From positions 248,001-312,000 of the forward strand of contig DIUZ01000026.1 in the NCBI GenBank assembly GCA_002423205.1: DNA of 64,000 nucleotides, given 5' to 3'. The notes under the pieces were generated by a model. The model was given only the letters and a program-made list of their open reading frames with translations, did no database searches and was not told where the DNA came from. The DNA comes from Micavibrio sp. UBA6145. GTDB taxonomy: Bacteria; Pseudomonadota; Alphaproteobacteria; Micavibrionales; UBA1664. Numbering within the stretch: the first letter of the stretch is position 1; every line of letters begins with the position of its first letter. Position numbers and translations under genes: made by a program. Below, piece after piece: positions 8,039 to 16,338 of the stretch.

Positions 8039-8986
8039 ATGGTTAAACTTTACCATGGCTCCAGTGCCCTGTTCGCCCAGCCCGATTTCAGCCGGATAAA
8101 AAATGAATCCACGCTGGGGACGAATGAATATGGCTGGGGATTTTATGCCAGCGACTATGCCGGCGATGCGTGGGAACGTCTGCCTGACGGCAAGGGATTC
8201 GTCTATGAAATGGATGTAGCCGATGAAACCTTCCGCGACAAATGGATCAACGCCAACCAGCCCGCACCCCAGGCCTTTATCGATCGCGCGGTGGTCGAAC
8301 TGGATAAAAGGGGGAAAACACAGATCGCCGAATACGTGCGCAATAGCAGGTCGTTAAGCGGCCACGATCTTTATACCTCGATCCGCATGCCCGATGCGAA
8401 AAGCACATCCGAGTTCTGGACAGATGCGGGGTTCGACGGCTTCAAGGACGGCGCCTACTATGTGTTCCTTCACCCCGGTGCTGTGCCTGAACTGAACCTG
8501 CATTCCGATTATAAATCAGGGCGCGACGCGAAAAAAGAATTCGAACTGCTCAAGGCCGCCATAAGGCCGCTTGATCCTGCCGCTTTTGCGCAGACCGATA
8601 AAATCGATTTCAGTTCGGAAGTGGCCGAGCGCGGCTATCGCACCCTGAAAGAGGCGACAAAAAATCCCGCGCTGTGCAAACAATACACGGACATCATCGA
8701 GATGACCAAAGACCCGTACCTGACCAGTGAAGGGTTTAGCATGCGGGAAAAGCTGGGCTACATCGTCACGCGGGCATTTACAGACCCTAAAAGCGATGAT
8801 GCATATTTCGGCACCACGCTGCTGGATACGTCGCCGGTTGATAACAGTGTCAGGGCCTCATACACCGGTGACTTCAGTACGAAATTCGAAAATTTTATTT
8901 CTGCGCTGAAAGAACAGCCGCGCGTCAGCGCCTATCTGGCAGCTGCTGGTGATCGCAAAAAGACACCCGACCTGACCGCGATGTGA
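8039..8986 (+). CDS. Predicted ADP-ribosyltransferase-like protein (polyvalent-protein ART type)
   Basis: The first about 160 residues of this 315-residue protein follow the pattern of ADP-ribosyltransferase domains found in phage polyvalent proteins. It has LYHGSSALFAQPDFSRI (4-20), GTNEYGWGFYASDYAGDAW (27-45, resembling the G.aYGwGlYfA.. NAD-binding signature), VYEMDV (55-60) and finally SEFWTDAGFDGFKDGAYYVFLHP (about 124-146, matching the E.l...GydGi.y....vvFdp end). The remaining 155 residues are unrecognised and mostly helical. No signal peptide is present. An AGGG ribosome site precedes ATG 8039. It stands alone between tRNA-Gly and a shared terminator. Toxin, phage-derived regulator or effector are all possible; the ART call is inference from motifs. 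Confidence 0.6.
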   Translation: MVKLYHGSSALFAQPDFSRIKNESTLGTNEYGWGFYASDYAGDAWERLPDGKGFVYEMDVADETFRDKWINANQPAPQAFIDRAVVELDKRGKTQIAEYVRNSRSLSGHDLYTSIRMPDAKSTSEFWTDAGFDGFKDGAYYVFLHPGAVPELNLHSDYKSGRDAKKEFELLKAAIRPLDPAAFAQTDKIDFSSEVAERGYRTLKEATKNPALCKQYTDIIEMTKDPYLTSEGFSMREKLGYIVTRAFTDPKSDDAYFGTTLLDTSPVDNSVRASYTGDFSTKFENFISALKEQPRVSAYLAAAGDRKKTPDLTAM

Positions 8987-8995
8987 ACAGAACGC

Positions 8996-9026
8996 AAAAA
9001 GGCCGGGAAAATCCCGGCCTTTTTTT
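8996..9026. terminator. Bidirectional intrinsic terminator
   Basis: GGCCGGGA-AAA-TCCCGGCC (9001-9019) is a perfect 8-bp stem with an A-run on one side (8996-9000) and a T-run (9020-9026) on the other. It serves both the ART-like gene and the convergent outer-membrane protein gene. Confidence 0.92.
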
Positions 9027-9042
9027 AATTCCGTAAAGCGTC

Positions 9043-9720
9043 TTATTCGAAGTGGTAGATCAGGCCGACGCGGACGTTGTTCTCATCCGGGTCCAGGCCG
9101 TTCTTTTCTTCGTACCAGGTATGGGTGTAGTCAGCGCGCAGACCGACATTGTTCCAGCTGACGATTTCAGTACCGATACCGAGATCAAAACCATCATAGG
9201 TTTCGTCACCGGCAAAAGCGCCGCCCGATGTTTCAAATTCTGTACGGCGGTAACCGATGATGCCATACGGGTTGATCTGGGTGCCGTAGTTCAGGAACGA
9301 CAAGCCCGGACGGAAGTTCACACCCCATTCCTGACCTTTCTCTATCGTGACGCCAGCCAGGTCGTCTTCAGCATTGGAATCGCCGTAATACGCTTCAACA
9401 GCGCCGGTAATACCAAGGCCCTGCAGCAGGTGATCAACCTTGAAACCGATCAGGCCGCCGTAATCAGCGCCGTCGACATCAAGATCGCCAACAGCCGTAT
9501 CGGCGCTGGTCCAGCCGTAACCGCCGTAAGCACCGATATACGGGCCCCAGGAGGTGGACGACGTATCAACGGTCGACGTGTATGTCGGGGCCGGTGTGGT
9601 GGTGCGGGTGGTCGTCGTGGTTGATTGCTGGTTATTGAAGGTGCGGCCCGATTTATCCTGCGCGTGCGCAGCCGGTACGATGGCGACGATGGCCACTGCT
9701 GCCATAAGAAGTTTTTTCAT
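9043..9720 (-). CDS. Outer-membrane beta-barrel protein
   Basis: The 225-residue protein has a signal peptide (MKKLLMAAVAIVAIVPAAHA-Q) and a Ser/Thr linker. An eight-strand-type barrel domain follows, with alternating strands such as WGPYIGAYGGYGW, YGGLIGFKVDHLL, ITGAVEAYYG, PYGIIGYRRTEFE and VGLRADYTHTWY. It ends in a C-terminal aromatic residue after VGLIYHFE. It resembles the OmpA-like/opacity porin family common in alphaproteobacteria; a specific function cannot be assigned. A GGAG site precedes ATG 9720. It is monocistronic, ending at the shared terminator. Confidence 0.85.
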   Translation of the reverse strand: MKKLLMAAVAIVAIVPAAHAQDKSGRTFNNQQSTTTTTRTTTPAPTYTSTVDTSSTSWGPYIGAYGGYGWTSADTAVGDLDVDGADYGGLIGFKVDHLLQGLGITGAVEAYYGDSNAEDDLAGVTIEKGQEWGVNFRPGLSFLNYGTQINPYGIIGYRRTEFETSGGAFAGDETYDGFDLGIGTEIVSWNNVGLRADYTHTWYEEKNGLDPDENNVRVGLIYHFE

Positions 9721-9861
9721 GAGGGACTCCTGCTTGCTATTGAATTGAATAGTACGTGTTCAAACTGGGACATGAAGGCCCTCAAGGCAAGCGCTCCCGC
9801 GCCTCTGTGGGCAAAATATATCCGCGTGTATGCATGGAACTTTTTGAAACCAGCCTTAAAA

Positions 9862-9887
9862 GCAAAAATCCGGCGTAAAAGCCGGAT
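9862..9887 (-). terminator. Intrinsic terminator of tRNA-Gly(GCC)
   Basis: On the minus strand ATCCGGC-TTTTAC-GCCGGAT (plus coordinates 9868-9887) is followed by TTTTTGCTTTT. It lies 13 bp past the 3' end of the tRNA gene. Confidence 0.8.
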
Positions 9888-9900
9888 CTTTAAAAAAGGC

Positions 9901-9975
<75 letters not shown>

Positions 9976-10088
9976 ATCTGCCTTCTAGGGTGGTTTTGAT
10001 AGGTAAAACCGACCAAATGCCATCCTGTGCCGGATGTTCTAACCAAACCCGCTTCCCAACGCAAGCCCCTTCTGTTTTCATATGGGCC

Positions 10089-10628
10089 ATGACGCAAGAC
10101 ACCACACAAGACGCCCCCCTGCCGACCCCGCCCGAAGCCCTTATGGCCCGCCTCGATGCCATGGGCATTCCCTACCGCCTGCATACCCATAAGGCCGTCT
10201 TTACAGCGGAAGAAGCCGCCTTTCTGGAGGGCGTCATCCCCGGCATGCACATTAAAAACCTGTTTCTGAAGGACAAAAAGGACCGGATGGCCCTGGTGGT
10301 CGTCCCCCATGACATCAGCCTGGACCTGAAAACCCTGGCCCCGGCCATTGGGCTGGACCGCATATCCTTCGGGTCGCCGGACCGTCTTTGGACCTATCTG
10401 GGGGTCCGTCCCGGATCGGTAAACCCCTTTTGCGCCATGAACGACACCGGCAACGCCGTACAGGTCATCATGCATGAGGCCGCCGCCACAGCGCCGGTTT
10501 TAAGCGCCCACCCCATGCTCAACACCATGTCGCTCGAAATGGCCGGCCCCGATATTGTGCGTTTCCTTGATTCCGTCGGGCACAAACCTAGACTCCTGAA
10601 CCTGAACGCTTTTTGCCGTGCAGCTTGA
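10089..10628 (+). CDS. YbaK/ProX-type aminoacyl-tRNA deacylase
   Basis: The 179-residue protein matches the YbaK/INS-like editing domain: RLHTHKAVFTAEEA (28-41), GMHIKNLFLKDKKDRMALVVVPHD (48-71), LGVRPGSVNPFCAMND (97-112) and the C-terminal NTMSLEMAGPDIVRFLDSVGH. Members free of synthetase domains hydrolyse mischarged Ala- or Cys-tRNA in trans, protecting translation fidelity. The conserved Lys of the IKNLFLK segment is present. The frame is open from 9909, but that overlaps the tRNA; ATG 10089 is chosen. The LonSB gene follows after 33 bp. Confidence 0.85.
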   Translation: MTQDTTQDAPLPTPPEALMARLDAMGIPYRLHTHKAVFTAEEAAFLEGVIPGMHIKNLFLKDKKDRMALVVVPHDISLDLKTLAPAIGLDRISFGSPDRLWTYLGVRPGSVNPFCAMNDTGNAVQVIMHEAAATAPVLSAHPMLNTMSLEMAGPDIVRFLDSVGHKPRLLNLNAFCRAA

Positions 10629-10661
10629 ACCGCATGCAATACGGGTTAAATTAAAATCACT

Positions 10662-11321
10662 ATGCACTCCGCAAACCTGACCTTTGATGCATTACCGGGC
10701 CGCCTGCCGATCTTTCCGCTGGCGGGGGTTTTACTGTTGCCGCACGGTCATCTGCCGCTGAACATCTTTGAACCCCGTTACCTGAAAATGGTGGATGATG
10801 CCCTGGCAGGCGACCGCCTCATCGGCATCGTCCAGCCCAAGACCGCGTGCGACTGCACCGCCGTGTACGAAACCGGTTGCGCCGGCCGTATCGTCAATTT
10901 CGCCGAGGCCGAGGGCGGGCGTTACCTCATCACCCTTGCCGGTATCTGCCGCTTCAAAATTGGCCAGGAAGTGACCGAGAAAGCCCCCTATCGCCGCGTC
11001 ATCACCGACTGGACCGACTTCGCGGGCGATATGCAGCCGCAGGCAAAATCCGTAAGCATCGACCGCGTACGCCTGAACAAATTGCTGCAATCCTATTTCC
11101 GCCAACAGGAAATGTCCTGCGACTGGGACAAGGTGGATATCGCCGCCGATACCGATCTTCTGACGGCGCTTGAAATGATCTGCCCGCTTAAGCCGTCTGA
11201 AAAACAGGCCCTTCTTGAAGCCGCCGATGTCCAGCGCCGGGCTGAACTGTTTCTGGCCATGATCGAAATGGCCGTCAGCCACCCTTGCGCCCCCGGTGAA
11301 GACGGTGGATGCTGTCACTAG
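10662..11321 (+). CDS. LON substrate-binding (LonSB/PUA-like) domain protein
   Basis: The 219-residue protein is a stand-alone Lon N-terminal domain. It shows LPIFPLAGVLLLPHGHLPLNIFEPRYLKMV (residues about 14-43), the gIVQPKT and GRIVNFAEAEGGRYLITLAGICRFKI strands, then a helical part from residue 120. It lacks the ATPase and protease domains of Lon. Stand-alone LonSB proteins are widespread in alphaproteobacteria without a settled role. A Cys-rich tail (HPCAPGEDGGCCH) is notable and might bind metal. The Trm112 gene follows 48 bp downstream on the same strand, a common pairing. Confidence 0.88.
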   Translation: MHSANLTFDALPGRLPIFPLAGVLLLPHGHLPLNIFEPRYLKMVDDALAGDRLIGIVQPKTACDCTAVYETGCAGRIVNFAEAEGGRYLITLAGICRFKIGQEVTEKAPYRRVITDWTDFAGDMQPQAKSVSIDRVRLNKLLQSYFRQQEMSCDWDKVDIAADTDLLTALEMICPLKPSEKQALLEAADVQRRAELFLAMIEMAVSHPCAPGEDGGCCH

Positions 11322-11369
11322 CGCACGCAGGGTTGGTGTGGTGGCTGCGTGCAAACAAAAGAGTTTTTT

Positions 11370-11564
11370 ATGAACGTCGATCCAAAAATGCTCGAACTAC
11401 TGGTCTGTCCGCTGACCAAGACATCTTTGCGTTTTGATGCCACGAAAAACGAACTGATCTCGGATGTCGCCGCGCTGGCCTATCCCATTCGCGGCGGCGT
11501 GCCGGTCATGATGGCATCACAGGCCCGCAAGCTTGAAGATCACGAACGCATCAGGCGCTCATAA
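11370..11564 (+). CDS. Trm112 family protein
   Basis: The 64-residue protein shows LELLVCPLTKTSLRFD near its start and AYPIRGGVPVMM in the middle, the signature of the small Trm112/YcaR family. Such proteins are zinc-ribbon-like activators of methyltransferases in eukaryotes; the bacterial role is unclear. Here only one Cys is visible, so zinc binding is doubtful. ATG 11370 (AAAAGAG upstream) is preferred over in-frame 11349. Confidence 0.88.
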   Translation: MNVDPKMLELLVCPLTKTSLRFDATKNELISDVAALAYPIRGGVPVMMASQARKLEDHERIRRS

Positions 11565-11567
11565 AAA

Positions 11568-12206
11568 TTACCAGCTTTGTCTTTTACGAATAATGGGCAG
11601 CGCGATCAGCGTAAACGCCAGCGCCGTACCGCCATACCACAAGGCCAGATACGCCGGATGGTCGTGGCTGCAGTGCAGGCCGTAGGCCAGCGCACCCAGT
11701 GAGGATGCAAAAATCGCTGTCATGCACGCATGCAGGCACGCATTGACGGGTGCCATGCATTTGCTGACCAGGACCAGTACCGCAGCCGCGATGGCCGCAA
11801 ACACGGCAATCGAAATCACGCACATGCCCGCTGAACCGTCAAACACCTGCGGCGCGACATTGGCCGGACCTTGCGTATAAAGCGCATAGCCCGCATCAAA
11901 CACCAGGAACGTACCAAGGCCGATCATGCCGTAAAACGGCAGTTTGCAGCACCGCCCCGGATGACCGCTGCGCCACCAGCCGATACCGCTGCCGACCAGC
12001 GCCGCCGCCAGAAATGAATATTTGAACAGCATGGCCGGATCATCAAACACGTTTTGAATACCGGTGCGCACACCCAGCGTAAAAAACACGGCCGCCACCA
12101 GCAATGCAAACAGGACGGCAACCGAACCCCATATGATCGCCGCGCGTTTCGCGCACGAACAGGGTGGGTTTTTCGCCATCATGCAAATAAGATCATCCGT
12201 GCGCAT
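11568..12206 (-). CDS. nrsF: NrsF-type anti-sigma factor, six membrane helices
   Basis: The 212-residue protein starts MRTDDLI and has six hydrophobic segments, the layout of the DUF1109/NrsF family. These inner-membrane anti-sigma factors hold the ECF sigma factor SigF in Caulobacter and respond to heavy-metal or redox stress. Several Cys (CMMAKNPPCSCAK, RCCKLPFY, KCMAPVNACLHACM) could act as redox or metal sensors. Its start lies inside the sigma-factor gene (14-bp overlap) behind GGAAGG, so the two are translationally coupled. Confidence 0.88.
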   Translation of the reverse strand: MRTDDLICMMAKNPPCSCAKRAAIIWGSVAVLFALLVAAVFFTLGVRTGIQNVFDDPAMLFKYSFLAAALVGSGIGWWRSGHPGRCCKLPFYGMIGLGTFLVFDAGYALYTQGPANVAPQVFDGSAGMCVISIAVFAAIAAAVLVLVSKCMAPVNACLHACMTAIFASSLGALAYGLHCSHDHPAYLALWYGGTALAFTLIALPIIRKRQSW

Positions 12207-12753
12207 GTGCGCTGCCTTCCTTTACGTTCGCTGCCAGTTTCTTGATCGCGCGGTGCAGCGTCACCTTTACATCCGCGACCGATATCATCATCTCTTTGGC
12301 AATCTCGGCCATAGACTTGCCGTCGATCCGGGCCAGCCTGACCACCTTCTGCTGCTTCTCCGGCAGCTCGCCCATCAGACGCTCCAGCGTCAGGGCGGCG
12401 TCGGTATCCGTGCTCTGGCTCCCCGTATCCGCAACGGTTTCAGTCATGAAGTCGTCAAACGGGACCGTTTCGGTAATTTTGCGCTTGCGCCATGCGTCGA
12501 TCATTTTGTGATGCGCGATTGTGCGCAGCCACGGAAGATATGGCAGGGAATGGTCGTAGGAATGGTATTTCAGATGCACACTCAGCAATATCTCCTGCAC
12601 GATGTCTTCTACGTCGGCACGCATGGGTCCGTTAATCTTGGATAAGAGATACCCGCGCACCAGCTTTGCACTGGTCTCAAGCAGCTTGCGGTACGCGGCT
12701 TCATCGCCACGCGCCACGTCTTTAACCATCTGCTCAAGATTGTACTTATCCAT
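12193..12753 (-). CDS. sigF: ECF RNA polymerase sigma factor (SigF-like)
   Basis: The 186-residue protein has sigma region 2 (DVEDIVQEILLSVHLKYHSYD, PYLPWLRTIAHHKMIDAWRKR, residues about 45-92) and region 4 (LMGELPEKQQKVVRLARIDGKSMAEIAKEMMISVADVKVTLHRAIKKLA, about 127-175). Coupling to nrsF identifies it as the SigF/ECF16 type. A possible promoter with GTAAC and CGTA elements (N15) sits immediately upstream on the minus strand, about where a leaderless transcript would begin; it is weaker than the one upstream of dipZ. No Shine-Dalgarno is seen before ATG 12753. Confidence 0.92.
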   Translation of the reverse strand: MDKYNLEQMVKDVARGDEAAYRKLLETSAKLVRGYLLSKINGPMRADVEDIVQEILLSVHLKYHSYDHSLPYLPWLRTIAHHKMIDAWRKRKITETVPFDDFMTETVADTGSQSTDTDAALTLERLMGELPEKQQKVVRLARIDGKSMAEIAKEMMISVADVKVTLHRAIKKLAANVKEGSAHAHG

Positions 12754-12809
12754 TAAGAATACGGCACACCCGGTAAAAAGTTACATAAAGCCAAAAACAA
12801 ATCCTGCCT

Positions 12810-12835
12810 GTAACCTTGGGAGCGCCCCTTTCGAA
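12810..12835 (+). promoter_or_regulatory. Candidate SigF-type ECF promoter of dipZ
   Basis: GTAACC at 12810-12815 and CGAA at 12832-12835 are separated by exactly 16 bases. This equals, as I recall it, the promoter consensus reported for the Caulobacter SigF regulon. It lies 37 bp upstream of the dipZ start and divergent from the sigma-factor gene. Confidence 0.7.
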
Positions 12836-12872
12836 CCTTGGGGTAAGGTAACCAAAGCAAAAGGGTCCTGCA

Positions 12873-14459
12873 ATGATTTCACCAGCCTCTCTCGCCCTCA
12901 GCTTTGCTGAAGGGCTGGCACTGATCCTTTCGCCCTGCATTCTGCCCGTCCTGCCCCTCATGCTGGGTGCCTCCATCGACGGCTCAAAGGCGCGGCCTTT
13001 GGGCATTACCCTGGGCTTTGCCTTTGCCTTCACCATTTTCGCCGTCATCTCGCGGGAGGCTGCGATGGCGTCCGGTCTCGACGCCGAACTGATCCGCAAT
13101 GCATCCCTGTACCTGCTTATAGCCTTTGGGATCATCATGCTGTTTCCGGGACTGTCTGACCGGTGGAGCGCGTCCTTCCAGAAACTGGGCAATGCCGGCG
13201 ACGGGCTGATCGCGCGCATCCGAACCACCGGCTTTTGGGGCGGCCTGGCCATTGGCGCATTGATCGGCGTGGTCTGGACCCCGTGCGCCGGACCTATTCT
13301 GGCGGCTGCCGTGGTACAGATCATTCAGGCCCAAAGCGACGCGCAGGCCTACGCCACCATAGCCGCGTTTGCACTCGGCGCAGGCATACCCATGTTCCTG
13401 ATTGCCCTGTTCGGGCGCTATCTGATTGGCCATATGGGCTTCCTCAAACGCAACAGCGCCCGCATACGCCGCGTCATCGGCGTTGTGATGATCGCAGCCG
13501 CACTGACCATCCTCACCGGCTTCGACCTGAAACTGGTCGCATGGCAGGCGCAAAACCGCGATGCAAAACAAAACCCGCCCGGCGTTACCAAAATGCTGGA
13601 CCAGCCATACGCCGCACCCGAGCTGGCAGGCATCACGCAGTGGTTAAATTCAGATCCTCTCACATTGCAGCAATTGCGCGGCAAGGTCGTGCTGATCGAT
13701 TTCTGGACCTATTCCTGCATCAACTGCATCCGCACCATGCCCTACGTCACCGGCTGGTACGAAAAATACAAGGATGACGGCCTGGTCGTCATCGGCGTAC
13801 ACGCCCCCGAATTCGCATTTGAGAAAAAAATCGAAAACGTGCGCGAGGCTGTCGCCGAATACGGCATCACCTACCCCGTCGCGCTGGATAACGACTTCGC
13901 CACATGGCGTGCCTATAACAACAAATACTGGCCCGCGCATTACCTGATCGACCGCGATGGCCGCGTCGTCTACACCCATTACGGTGAGGGCCTGTACGAA
14001 CAGACGGAAAACAACATCCGCGCCCTGCTGGGCCTCAAAGGCGCAGCCAGTGTCGACCCCGTCGCGATCCGCACCATGGACCAGACGCCGGAAACCTATC
14101 TCGGGTCTGAACGCCGCAATAATTTCGTCGGCCCGGCGGATAATCTTGCCAAAGATCAATGGGCTTTAACCGGGTCATGGGCGACAGAAAAACAACGCAT
14201 CATCTCAACCGGCAATGAGGCCCGCCTGCGTATCAACTTCAAGGCCGGCAAGGTTTTCCTGGTCATGGGGTCATCCGATGGCAAACCCGTCGATGTCACC
14301 CTGACCCTGAACGGCAAGACCCTGAAGACCGTCACCGTCACGTCTGAAAAACTCTACACACTGTATGAATCCGGCCTGCTGGGCCGTACGGACGGTGTGC
14401 TTGAACTGGCCGCAAACCGGGCCGGATTACAGGCTTATGCCTTCACATTCGGCAAGTAA
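12873..14459 (+). CDS. DipZ-like CcdA-thioredoxin fusion protein
   Basis: The 528-residue protein has three parts. Residues 1-215 form a CcdA/DsbD-type membrane domain with the two Cys motifs SPCILPVLP (20-28) and TPCAGPIL (about 137-144). Residues about 250-385 form a redoxin domain with the active-site pair SCINCIRTMPYV (about 285-296). Residues about 400-528 form the beta-rich C-terminal domain seen in DipZ. Such proteins move reducing equivalents from cytoplasmic thioredoxin across the inner membrane to periplasmic targets. Its placement behind a SigF-type promoter next to sigF-nrsF suggests that it is part of an envelope redox stress response (inference). Confidence 0.9.
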   Translation: MISPASLALSFAEGLALILSPCILPVLPLMLGASIDGSKARPLGITLGFAFAFTIFAVISREAAMASGLDAELIRNASLYLLIAFGIIMLFPGLSDRWSASFQKLGNAGDGLIARIRTTGFWGGLAIGALIGVVWTPCAGPILAAAVVQIIQAQSDAQAYATIAAFALGAGIPMFLIALFGRYLIGHMGFLKRNSARIRRVIGVVMIAAALTILTGFDLKLVAWQAQNRDAKQNPPGVTKMLDQPYAAPELAGITQWLNSDPLTLQQLRGKVVLIDFWTYSCINCIRTMPYVTGWYEKYKDDGLVVIGVHAPEFAFEKKIENVREAVAEYGITYPVALDNDFATWRAYNNKYWPAHYLIDRDGRVVYTHYGEGLYEQTENNIRALLGLKGAASVDPVAIRTMDQTPETYLGSERRNNFVGPADNLAKDQWALTGSWATEKQRIISTGNEARLRINFKAGKVFLVMGSSDGKPVDVTLTLNGKTLKTVTVTSEKLYTLYESGLLGRTDGVLELAANRAGLQAYAFTFGK

Positions 14460-14460
14460 T

Positions 14461-14486
14461 GGAACCGGAATCGCATATCATCAGTT
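14461..14486 (+). promoter_or_regulatory. Possible EcfG-type promoter (weak)
   Basis: GGAAC at 14461-14465 is followed after 17 bases by AGTT (14483-14486), close to the alphaproteobacterial general-stress consensus GGAAC-N16/17-CGTT. It lies between the dipZ stop and the small lipoprotein gene. One mismatch in a four-base element makes this tentative. Confidence 0.3.
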
Positions 14487-14519
14487 TTTATGGGGCAACC
14501 ATTTAACAAAGGTACACAC

Positions 14520-14633
14520 ATGAAGAAACTTATGATTGCGGCCCTGCTGACCGTGATGTCCATCGGTGCAGTCGCCTGCGCCCCCGTCACCTACAAACAA
14601 CGCCACGACGACCAGACCCACGGCGGCGTGTAA
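14520..14633 (+). CDS. Small (37-residue) putative lipoprotein
   Basis: ATG 14520 is preceded by AAAGG and opens MKKLMIAALLTVMSIGAVAC, a complete lipoprotein signal with Cys at residue 20. A short polar tail of 17 residues (APVTYKQRHDDQTHGGV) follows. An alternative in-frame ATG lies at 14490 but would add a polar stretch before the signal. It is a small entericidin-like or cell-envelope lipoprotein by layout only; no function is known. A strong terminator follows directly, so it is a real transcription end. Confidence 0.6.
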   Translation: MKKLMIAALLTVMSIGAVACAPVTYKQRHDDQTHGGV

Positions 14634-14634
14634 T

Positions 14635-14670
14635 AAAAAACCCGGCTTCAAAGGCCGGGTTTTTCTTTTT
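14635..14670. terminator. Bidirectional intrinsic terminator
   Basis: CCCGGC-TTCAAAG-GCCGGG (14641-14659) has AAAAAA before it and TTTTTCTTTTT after it. It closes the small lipoprotein gene on the plus strand and serA on the minus strand, whose stop codon lies in the T-rich flank. Confidence 0.9.
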
Positions 14671-16246
14671 AGAAGCTCAGGCGCTTCACGCCCTCTGCCT
14701 GTGGCAGTTTCGAAAGCTTGTCATAGGTGGCGTCGCTGATTTTATCGTCGATGGAAATCAAAGACACCGCGGTGCCGCCCGCGCCCACGCGGCCCAGACG
14801 GAAATCGGCAATGTTCACGCCGGCCTCGGCCAGGATGGTGCCAAGACCACCGATCAGGCCCGGCTGATCCTTGTTGGTCACCAGCAGCATATGCGGGGTC
14901 AGCGCGGCTTCAATCGGCACACCCTTGATCGAGACAACGCGCGGCTGCCCGCCGCCGAACAGCGTACCCGTCACATCGGTCGAACCCTTGGCGGTTTTGA
15001 CTTTCAGTGTGATCGCGGTCAGGAAATCGCCCGCCGTATCGGTTTTGCTTTCGGTCACCGCAATACCGCGTGCCTTGGCGACAACCGGGGCCGATACCAT
15101 GTTCACGCCTTCAAGGCTTACGCCCAGCAATGACGCCATGGTAATGGCCGTCAGCGGTTTGACGTTCAAATTTGCAACCTGCCCGGCATAGGACACCTCG
15201 ATGCCGTTGATCGGTTCATCCACGATCTGGCCCGCCAGCTTGCCCAGTTGTTCAGCCAGTTGCATGTAAGGTTTCAGCTTCGGTGCATCTTCCGCCGAAA
15301 TCGACGGCATGTTGACCGCGTTCGACACCGCGCCGTGCAACAGGAAATCCGCAATCTGTTCGGCAATCTGCACCGCTACGTTGACCTGCGCTTCGCTGGT
15401 GCTTGCGCCGAGATGCGGCGTGCAGATGACATTTTCCATGCCGAAGAAAATGCTTTCCTTGGCCGGCTCGACCTCAAAAACATCCAGCGCCGCACCGGCG
15501 ACGATGCCTTGTTCGATGGCTTCTTTCAGATCCGCTTCAACAATCAGGCCGCCGCGCGCAACGTTCATCAGGCGCACGCCTTTTTTCATTTTCGCGAACG
15601 CGTCCTTGTTGATAATGCCCTTGGTCTTCTCGGTCATCGGCGTGTGGATGGTGATGAAGTCCGAACGTTTGAACAAATCGTCCAGCTCAACCTTATCGAT
15701 GCCCATTTCGCGTGCACGGTCATCCGTCAGGAACGGATCGAAGCCGATCACGCGCATTTTCAGCCCCTGCGCCCGGTCGATCACAATCGCGCCGATATTG
15801 CCGCAACCGATAACGCCAAGCGTCTTGCCCATCAGCTCAACGCCCATGAATTTCGATTTCTCCCACTTGCCCGCATGGGTCGACGCATTGGCCAGCGGGA
15901 TCTGGCGGGCCAGCGCCATCATCATCGCAATCGTATGTTCCGCCGTGGTGGTGGAATTGCCGAACGGTGTGTTCATGACGATCACGCCCGCGCTGGTCGC
16001 CGCCGGTACGTCGATCGTATCAACGCCGATACCTGCACGCCCGATGACTTTCAGCGCCTTGGCACCGGTCAGCACTTCCGCGCCGATCTTGGTCGATGAC
16101 CGTACGGCCACGCCGTCATAATTGCCGATGACGCCCTTAAGTTCTTCCGGGGTCAGACCCGGCTTGCTGTCAACATCAACGCCTTTGGATTTCAAAATCT
16201 CGGCGCAAACGGCATCCATCTTGTCGGCAATCAGTACTTTGGGCAT
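14669..16246 (-). CDS. serA: D-3-phosphoglycerate dehydrogenase
   Basis: SerA oxidises 3-phosphoglycerate with NAD+, the first step of serine synthesis. This 525-residue form has the substrate domain, the NAD site TLGVIGCGNIGAIV (about 145-158), catalytic Arg in NVARGGLIVE (about 232), Glu in FEVEPAKES and His in TPHLGASTSEAQ (about 288). It also has the intervening domain and a C-terminal ACT domain (LLVTNKDQPGLIGGLGTILA, about 455-475) that usually senses serine. ATG 16246 (MPKVLIADKM) is preferred over the upstream in-frame start at 16288. It is the last gene of the minus-strand serC-ilvB-serA run. Confidence 0.96.
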   Translation of the reverse strand: MPKVLIADKMDAVCAEILKSKGVDVDSKPGLTPEELKGVIGNYDGVAVRSSTKIGAEVLTGAKALKVIGRAGIGVDTIDVPAATSAGVIVMNTPFGNSTTTAEHTIAMMMALARQIPLANASTHAGKWEKSKFMGVELMGKTLGVIGCGNIGAIVIDRAQGLKMRVIGFDPFLTDDRAREMGIDKVELDDLFKRSDFITIHTPMTEKTKGIINKDAFAKMKKGVRLMNVARGGLIVEADLKEAIEQGIVAGAALDVFEVEPAKESIFFGMENVICTPHLGASTSEAQVNVAVQIAEQIADFLLHGAVSNAVNMPSISAEDAPKLKPYMQLAEQLGKLAGQIVDEPINGIEVSYAGQVANLNVKPLTAITMASLLGVSLEGVNMVSAPVVAKARGIAVTESKTDTAGDFLTAITLKVKTAKGSTDVTGTLFGGGQPRVVSIKGVPIEAALTPHMLLVTNKDQPGLIGGLGTILAEAGVNIADFRLGRVGAGGTAVSLISIDDKISDATYDKLSKLPQAEGVKRLSF

Positions 16247-16338
16247 GGCACACACTTTCAAAGGGTCGGGTTCTTGTTGGCCGATCACTTTAAAACGCTG
16301 ATGCCCGCTGTAAAGGCCGATTTTGCCGCACGCATAGC

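Noticed and set aside
14669..16288. Longer serA start at 16288
   Set aside because: The extra 14 residues do not fit the family start; MPKVLIADKM at 16246 does.
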